This document shows, in pieces, positions 56,490-64,000 of a stretch of 64,000 nt of DNA (positions are counted from its first letter, which is position 1; every line of letters starts with the position of its first letter). Origin of the DNA: Cryptomeria japonica (Eukaryota; Streptophyta; Pinopsida; Cupressales; Cupressaceae). The notes beneath the pieces are model-generated. The model made no database searches. It saw only the letters and a list, made by a program, of their open reading frames with translations, and had not been told where the DNA came from. A program made the translations under genes and the position numbers. Location: the NCBI RefSeq assembly GCF_030272615.1, contig NC_081414.1, positions 665,041,938 through 665,105,937 on the forward strand, read 5' to 3'.

Positions 56490-59335
56490 ATGAGATTAAT
56501 TGTACGATTTTCCGTTTCTAATAAACTCTGGCATAGTATAAGTGTTGTTCTTTCTTCTCAATCCTTCAGTTATACCATTTTTATTGCATCGACTGCGTTC
56601 TTGATCAATTGAATTTCATTACATATGGTATTCATGCTCTCTAACGAAGGTGTATGCTATGTTTTATGCCCATCATTAGCCATCTTTTTTCACGACTCAT
56701 TGCAAGCTACACCTCTTTCTTGTCAGCACCTGATATCTAATAATTTATATGTCATTCAGATCTTAAGTTCATGGGAACCTATACAATAAAAAAATATAAT
56801 GAAATTTATATCGTCATGCTAGTAGAAATAATGGAAAGAGTTGAAATAAAAAATTCTACATGTATACAAACTGACAATACTCTCCCTAGTACAACAATTG
56901 TAAGATGACATGACACATTGGGTGTTGCTATTTCATGTACCAATAATTCATTTCAAAAAATAATGATGTCTCTATATAGAATTAATCACTAGTTAAAAGT
57001 TCAATCATAAGAATGTTAGTGAGCATATATGTCCCCTCTAATATCTTACATACAACATGGGAAACGAATTAGAGAAGAGGGAGAAATGGTACATGAAACT
57101 AGAAGTAATTTAACAATAAGTATGCAAGCATACAAATCACATGCCATTTAAATGTTAAATTGATACATGGTGTAAAGTAAAGAAATAATATCATGGGTTG
57201 GAGATGAATCTCAAGTTAAGAGATTAAGAATACAATGGTCAAGTTAGGGCAGTCAATCTATAGTGGTAACATATGTATAGGAACATCATCTCAATTTTAT
57301 GATGTAAAAAGATAAAATTTCACCAATGTAAAAACATAAGCAATGATAGCATAAGGGAAAGCATGGGAGGGCAAGTTGCCCCGAAACAAAAGAGGTGGCT
57401 CTAGAAGTGTAACACAACAGTGTAGGCACAAATTAGATAAGGAAAGGTATGATTCCATAGATGTAAATATGTGGTGGTGGAAACCCAAATGTTGTAGGGA
57501 AGACATGATGTCACAAATGTGAAAGTGAATCTAAGAGTGTGATATGGAAAGGTAATATAAAAAATAAAACCTAGGTATCTAATTTAGTTAGTATTTGTCA
57601 TAGGCATAAATATGAATTATATATGTGAATAAATATGGAGATTATAAATAAATTATAATAGGAATCATATAAATTTATAATGAGAGTTAATACAGTAGCA
57701 TGTAAAATTATAGTAATGTAAAATAATGAGGAAATAATTTCAATAAGAGAACAAAGAATAAGGTGAGATAGGGAAAATAATTAGTAAAATGGTTAATTAA
57801 GGTAGAAAAACTAAGGATAATGCAAGGATATAGATGGTTTGATGTCTACCTATTTTTCAATGACTACTTTTTCTTGTCATTCTTATCAATGATTGATATT
57901 ACAGACTTCTTTATTGTTATTAGATTTTATTATTTTATTTTTAGATTGAGTGGATTTTAAAATTATGGTTGTATTACTAATTCTCATAACATTATTATAG
58001 TAATCTAGTTAGGATGATTGCAATTTTCTTACATAATCTTCTTATGCATAATTGATATAACATTATCTTATTATCTCTTTATCATTATGAATGAATTCTA
58101 TTTATAATATGATGAAAATTTAAAAAAATGGTATGAAATATCTTGGTATATGAATTGTATGTAAGGGTGTTTTGTGTTAATTGAGCTTTAATTATTTTAA
58201 TCATTATTATATATTTTGAGATAGTTATGTTGGTTATTGTTTTCTTGCATAAGTATGGTACTTGTTTAAAGTTATATTTTAAGTATTAATAAATTGTTAA
58301 CCCTCACTAATTTACCTAAGAATAAAGTGGTGAGAATTTTATGAGAAGGGAAAAATTCAAACTCCTCATTGGAAGAGGAAGAGCCTTCTTTTATTCTTTA
58401 TTTGGTTTTCTTTATAGATGAAGGGGGTTCTTATAGTTATTGAAGAAATTTTGGTTTTTAATTTTTGTGGATGAAAGTTTAAATTGTTGATATGGAGATG
58501 TAAAATTGGGAATGGATGATAGATAAGATTGATAAGATGAACTAAAATAAATTTGAAAGATTCATGTTACATATTGGGAGCTATTTGAGGAAAGATTTTC
58601 CATCTTTTAAAAATTGGTGACTGAATTTTGTTTCAAAATTGGTTTACATTATAGATATATTTTGGTTTGATAATCTTATATGTTGCTATGTCTTTCAAAA
58701 ATTGATTTATGTTTGTGTATCCCTCCAAAATTTGATGAGAGTTGTGCATGTGGATTTGGAGTGAGGCCTCCTTTGGAGAATTTTCTTCATAGATTTTCTC
58801 ACAAAATAAATCTTGTAAAATAAGTTTCAAAGTATAAAATATATTTTTATGAGATGATATATATTTGGTGTGATATGGAAGAATAGAAAAATGGTGGTGC
58901 TGCATGAGTACATGTTGTTGTGATGTTAGTTATGAGAGATTAATTTTTATGAAGATTATTATAATTTGTGGAAATATAAAATTATTTTTATCACTATAGG
59001 AGTGTATCTCCTATTCTCCCTTTTTATGATTTTGGTTGAGATTGTAAACCCTTTTTAGGTTTAGGTTTTTTCAATATATTCTTATATATTTATTTGTATA
59101 TATGTTGTGAAACCTAGTTTGCATGAGAATATTTTAACTCAGAGGTGGGTTTGAAGGAAAACACTAACTTTGGGAGGGAAAAATATCCTCCATTAGCTAC
59201 ATGCATTTAGTAATAATTATTGAAATACAAATAAGAGAAAAATCCTTTATGAGATTATATCACTTAAAAAAAAAGTATTTCATTAAAATAATTTAAGACT
59301 AGGAAATTGGATTGCATCTTGAAAGAGATATATTC
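56490..59335. other. AT-rich intergenic stretch, nothing recognised
   Basis: Only short, low-complexity ORFs such as 57297-57506 and 58633-58905 (minus) occur; they show no domain and no codon structure typical of genes. Confidence 0.5.
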
Positions 59336-59800
59336 GTTATACACAGAGATATACTGAGATGGGGGCTAAAATAGTATATACAAATTTTTAAATTCAAAGC
59401 TTAATGCAACTTCAATATCACTATTTAACCTAAAGATAAAATCAAAAGAACTATGCAAAAAATAAACACGTCTACACATCAACCCAAGAGAACACCAGAT
59501 TTATGTGGAAACCTAGAAGGGAAAAATCCACAATAAAAACAGTTAATTGGTTCTATTGCCCAAATCTAGCCTCACAAAAATACTAAAGCACTTACAATAA
59601 TTTTGTAAACATTAACCCATAGGAATTACAATCTAAGAAGGAGACACCAATCCATTCTAATTTGCAAGAACCAACCTATATGAGACACCAATCTCCTAAT
59701 CAAAATACTAACCACCAACCTAGCCACTAAGAACCAACTCAAATTATGAGGCTTTAACCTCAATTACAAAGTAGATGTAGGAACAAAAAAATATAAATGT
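59336..59800. repeat. Degenerate LTR-like remnant
   Basis: TACTGAGATGGGGGCTAAAA, then ACACCAGATTTATGTGGAAAC and GGGAAAAATCCACAATAA recall blocks in the copia LTRs at 20676 and 20405 (GAGAGGGGGGGTGAATC, ACACCAGATTTAACATGGAAA, GGGAAAAACCAC). No partner or borders are visible. Confidence 0.35.
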
Positions 59801-61303
59801 CATATACAAATATTTCAAAATTAATCTTCATTATCTATATGATCGGATTTGTTTCATAACAATTTCATAGTGCATATAGGATATTGCATCTTAGCTCATA
59901 AACCTTGAAACATCTATTTATTCACCACCTTATTTAACCCATCACTTATTTTCTTAGTCACACATTGGAATGAAACTAATTGGTAATACATATAAATTCC
60001 AATTCACTATTTGCATCTTCATGTTGACCTAGATTTTCTTTGTATTATGTACAAGATGAATAAAGATAAATTCCAAAAAAATAAAAACTATGGAACATGT
60101 TGTTAACTTGATCCTAAAAGAAATATGTTGCTCCAAAAGTGAGAACATAATATGCATTTTCTATCATGAATATGACTAGTCCCAAATTACCTACACATGC
60201 TTTCTCTAGTTGGTGCATGTTTCCTTTCTCTTGTGCATCCAACGAAATCTTCTACATAGTCAATAAACTAGTATAATGTACACTTTGTAACTTCTATCTT
60301 TCTTTTTGTTAGAGTAATTCTCCTTAAACTTGGATATAACATGATTTATGCATGTGGAATTACTTATCTTTTAGCCCACAAGCCATAACTAGTAATTGTG
60401 GTAGAATTTGGTACCAAAAATACGACAGTGTAACTTGATAGTTATATTGTCTTTGAGCAACTGACCTTAGAACTAAACACAGATGGTTTCAAAATCCCAC
60501 AAATGTACTAGACATTAAGGACAAAATTCCTAATACATAATTATAACGTTAACATTCTTCAAGAGAGTATTCCATGAGAGTATTTATCCAACAAAATATA
60601 TCCACCAACTTACATAGGATTTTGTGACACCCTTCATCTTTTGACATGTTCTATATGTTTCCTTGACATCATATACAAGCTTCCTTGACATAAATGACAA
60701 TAAAATATTTAGCAATATCGACATGAAAATAAATTACTTTTTAATTATCATCAAATTTTAAACAAGTACAAGGTAGAACCTTATTCATATTATCTTGGGC
60801 TACAAAAAAATAAATAGATCCATGGTCATTCATCCTCCGGTTCATCCATCTCTCAATTCATCCTCTATATCACTCAGACCTATTGTTAAGGAGGTGAGAC
60901 TGGAGTACCCCTATCACTCGGACTAGAGTTTCCCTATCCATCCATTTGATGAGACCAGAGCGGACTTAGAATGAAACCATTTTTAGTCATACTTTAATAA
61001 AAATATTTTTAAAAGTATACCTAAGGTACCATAAATGTCTAGCACCCAAAAAAGCTACTAAATAAATTATATGTCAATTTAATAAACAAATTTATTTATA
61101 CACAACTTAAGTGCCAGTTCCTATCATGTCCATTGAAATTGATCAAGTGGAATAATGATAAGACTATATAATTTAATTGACTCAACAACATTTCCCAATG
61201 TTGTGGCCCTATTACTTCTCTTCAACAAACAAAGAATAAATTTGAATGAGCAGATAAGTGTGAGAGATCCTTCTAGAAATTTTTAAGGAACATCATACTA
61301 GTA
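59801..61303. other. Intergenic stretch, nothing recognised
   Basis: No ORF with a known domain, no tRNA-like structure and no border motif was identified by eye. Confidence 0.5.
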
Positions 61304-61656
61304 CATTAATCAAAGCATATACCACTGGATTGCTAGTACCAAACTATCCATAGGTTAATTCAACTCATTGGTCTTAATATTTCAAATTTATAAACCATCA
61401 CTTGAACCTCTTACATAAGTACTACACCAAGATCCTCAATAAATACATCAACATAAACCATAAATTAATGTACTTATTTTTTTAACATCAAGGGATATTT
61501 TATGGTTTATGTTGATGTATTTATTGAGGATCTTGGTGGAGTACTTATGTAGGAGGTTCAAGTGATTGTTTATAAGTTTGAAATATTAATATCGATGAGT
61601 TGAATTATCCTATAACTAGTTTGGAACTCGCAATGGTGGTATATACTTTGATTAAG
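61304..61656. repeat. Long inverted repeat (hairpin), arms about 160 bp, loop about 35 bp
   Basis: The left arm 61304-61463 and right arm 61499-61656 are near reverse complements. Examples are TACATCAACATAAACC against GGTTTATGTTGATGTA, and AGTACTACACCAAGATCC against GGATCTTGGTGGAGTACT. Pairing is strong near the loop (TTAATGTACTTATTTT and following) and weaker at the outer ends. It could be a foldback or MITE-like element, or a small-RNA-producing hairpin; no TSD was verified. Confidence 0.85.
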
Positions 61657-62293
61657 TTGAGTCATTTCCTTTCAGGGAATATTTTGAGGTTTGAATGTAG
61701 ATTATTATAGTTTGTAATATAATATTTAGTCAACAAAATATTAATACCTATTAATGACAATGGATGTAGTTTTTTTGCATTTATGATTTTCACATATAGT
61801 GCATCAACGGTAAGGAAAGTGCTGTCGCAAAGCTCAAATTAGGATATATCATGAGATTTTCATTATCATAATGAAAATACATGTAAGAGGATTCATTCTT
61901 TAAAATTGGCCAAATAATGAGTAGTGTAGATAGGTTTAGAAAGATATGCACCTTCAAAGGGCCTTTGAGGTAAATTTTGTAGGATATTATTAATATACAA
62001 ATGATTTGTTTCATCACCAAATTAGATTTGTGAACCTCTTGTGGGAGATATTTGAACCTTGATTTTATTATATAGGCCCATATGGTATTGTATGTAGTTC
62101 ATCTTGTGATCAATAAAATACATTTAGACCTACGTTAGATATATCATTGGATATAGTATGCAACATGGTATTGTTGAGTTCATTGCTTTTTATCTTGAGT
62201 GCCAAAGAATTAAGGTGAAACAACAGCATCTAGTGAGACTTATAGACCCTCATGATATTAAAAAATAGTAATAATATGTTAGCTGTATGGACT
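61657..62293. other. Short spacer, nothing recognised
   Basis: The region is AT-rich, with no ORF showing a domain. The minus-strand ORF 61790-62020 has no recognisable family. Confidence 0.5.
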
Positions 62294-62833
62294 TGTAGCA
62301 TCCTAAAATTGTACCCCTTTACAATTTTGACCACATTTGGGACCTTACCTTATCGTTTGCACCCTTAGGCCTGAGTGGGACCTAATTATGCTTGTACCAT
62401 GCAAATATGACCTCATACATCAACTCAACCCCTTATCCTAGCCTCAAAAATGGGTAGGACCAAGGACCCACGCCTTGGTCCTCCTTGTTTGGACCCCCCT
62501 TTGAACCCTTTTCCATTTCAAAAATTGAGCGAGAAACCTAGCCCTGTGTCAGCTCATGTCAAAAAATTAATATGTTTTTCAATTGGCAAGTATAAAAAGA
62601 GGCTTTCCCCTCTCATTTCAAGATGCAAAAAAATGAACGCACGCATATAAATGATCAATTCAACAATTACATTCTAGCATTCATTCAAGATATTGAGCAA
62701 GTAATAATTCTTTCTTCAAGCCTTGGAGCATCAATATAGTCAAGATTGATGTGTTGAAGTGGACATACATATCCTATTTTGTCAAAGACTTAATGAAACC
62801 CTAATCTCATGTGGATACAAACAAAACTTCACA
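62294..62833 (+). repeat. LTR-like sequence (TGTAGCATCC start), Ty3/gypsy-type; right border uncertain
   Basis: The sequence starts TGTAGCATCCTAAAATTG and holds a TATA-like TATAAAAAGAGG (62591). A possible end is ACTTCACA (62833). The composition and position resemble a gypsy LTR, but no PBS, partner or TSD was confirmed. Confidence 0.45.
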
Positions 62834-63109
62834 ATGAAATTAGGGACACAATGGCAGAAGATCAAAAAAGAATTTGGCACAAAAAGGGCTGAAATATTTT
62901 GTTTGACTTAAAAAATATATAAGGAGCCACATACTAGTCAACTTTCTAGTGGGGTTGCAGAAATAACATCAAATTTATCGTGAGAAGAGTTTTGCAAAAA
63001 TGGAGGGAATAGCATAGCTAGAGGGAAATTTGAATTTTGCAAATGGAGGGAACAACATAGTTGGCTCCTCTAAATTTCTGCCTCTTTAGCTCAAGGACAA
63101 CTTGTCTCT

Positions 63110-63572
63110 TTGCGATCTATGGTGGATGATGAGGATGTTCAAAAGGATGGGGACCCACGGCATCGGGACCCTCCTCTTGAATTTAAAAATACTGAAGATT
63201 CTTCAAATTTGGGTCCCGAGATCTTGAACACTGAATTGGAAAAGATGGCCGAGGTGAAGATTTTCAAACCCTGGACCAACTTATTTGCAAACAAACCCAC
63301 TGGAAATCATCTTTTCCCTTTGTGGAATATATTTCTGATAGAAAGATAGGTAGATTAGCTATTGCAATTCCAGATGTGGTCATAGACCACAGTATTTCTC
63401 TAATGGCTTTTTCTATAGTGGGAAAATTTGTTGGACCAAGACCTAATATTGAAGTCGTTAGGTCTTTTGTTAAGCAAAAATGGAAGTTGAAAGGACAGGA
63501 TGGTGTCTCAGTCCTGTCAAGGGGATTCTTTGTCTTTTCCTTCTCCTGTGGGGAAGATTTGGAAATGGCTAT
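63110..63572 (+). pseudogene. LINE ORF1 fragment (DUF4283-like), cut by an LTR
   Basis: The first frame (63110-63349) is a Lys/Asp-rich leader. A frameshift at about 63345 leads to VEYISDRKIGRL, then FSIVGKFVGPRPNIEVVRSF and KQKWKLKGQDGVSVLSRGFF, a typical DUF4283 opening of plant LINE ORF1. The frame stops being LINE-like at 63573, where TGTAGACACCC begins. Confidence 0.6.
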
Positions 63573-64000
63573 TGTAGACACCCAAAATTGTCCAGTCTAA
63601 TTAAATAAATATTTTATTTATTTAATTACTTTAGCCTAATTCTTCTATTAATTAAATAAATCCTTATTTATTTAATTAATTCATTTATCCTCTTCTAGCC
63701 TTATTTCTCATTTAAATAAATACATTTATTTATTTAAATTATCCTTTTCCTAAATTAAATAAATATTTTATTTATTTAATTAATCCCACTTCTACTATTA
63801 ATTAAATAAATCTTTATTTATTTAATTAATTCATTAACCTTTTCTACCCATGACACATATTATTCATCTCTTAATTCATACACTACCTACCCCTCTCATT
63901 ATTTTATTATTTCTTTTACCTACCCTCTAATCATAGTCGACCTCCTTTTACACCTCTCAATCTTATCCCTCCATTTCATATAGTGTCTTCTATATAAGGA
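63573..64000 (+). repeat. Tat-like LTR entering from the right edge (partial)
   Basis: TGTAGACACCCAAAATTG, followed by AAATAAATATTTTATTTATT-type palindromic AT repeats (63597-63835), gives the same architecture as the Tat-A and Tat-B LTRs. A TATA-like CTATATAAGG lies at the window end. The rest is outside the window. Confidence 0.65.

Noticed and set aside
1-64000. CRISPR array, tRNA or rRNA genes
   Set aside because: No regularly spaced short repeats with unique spacers, and no cloverleaf or rRNA core sequence was recognised by eye.

Overview
This window is plant nuclear DNA, most likely from a gymnosperm (conifer-type) genome. That assignment is inference: it rests on AT-rich sequence, many decayed LTR retrotransposons, plant-type Ty3/gypsy Tat and Ty1/copia elements, a plant L1-type LINE, and only one recognisable host gene. 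No bacterial-style operons, rRNA, tRNA or CRISPR were seen. A 500-base run of N (5320-5819) marks an assembly gap.

Region 1 to about 43250 is a five-level nest of mobile elements, each level supported by its own target-site duplication (TSD) or by homology. (i) The outermost is a Tat-type Ty3/gypsy element, Tat-A. Its pol genes enter from the left edge, stop at 2104 inside the integrase core, resume at 38805, and are followed by a 3' untranslated tail, polypurine tract and 3' LTR from 42081. (ii) Into its integrase a DNA transposon was inserted (2105-38804, TIR beginning GGGTAWGTGMACAAAGATG, TSD TGAA). It carries a decayed transposase-like gene on the plus strand (6614-9352) and a convergent ten-exon accessory gene on the minus strand (38403 down to 11559). 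(iii) Exon 2 of that accessory gene was split by a second Tat-type element, Tat-B (13085-37359, TSD ACATC). Removing Tat-B restores the reading frame across the junction. (iv) Tat-B was invaded by a copia-like LTR element without pol (20405-34808, TSD GATTC), which carries a zinc-knuckle gene and one long ORF of unknown function. (v) The 3' LTR of that element was split by a complete but decayed Ty1/copia element (20676-28333, TSD CAATA).

Region 43254-64000 has an AT-rich spacer, a nearly full-length but broken L1-type LINE (about 45718-53590), and a BTB/POZ-domain host gene (54445-55748) with a frameshift near its 3' end and a three-copy 96-bp tandem repeat just upstream of its TATA box. Beyond it lie a gene-poor AT-rich stretch, a LINE RNase H scrap, a long perfect-looking hairpin (61304-61656), an LTR-like sequence (62294 onward), and a LINE ORF1 fragment cut by another Tat-like LTR that runs off the right edge.

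The main discovery candidate is the DNA transposon of level (ii). Without Tat-B it would be about 12.4 kb, with TIRs, subterminal GCGCGTACGTGC-type repeats, a transposase with three acidic/HGKG motifs, and a convergent accessory gene encoding an unrecognised protein with a basic patch. I cannot assign it to a named superfamily. Many of its stop codons look like C-to-T changes, as expected for an old, methylated, silent copy.
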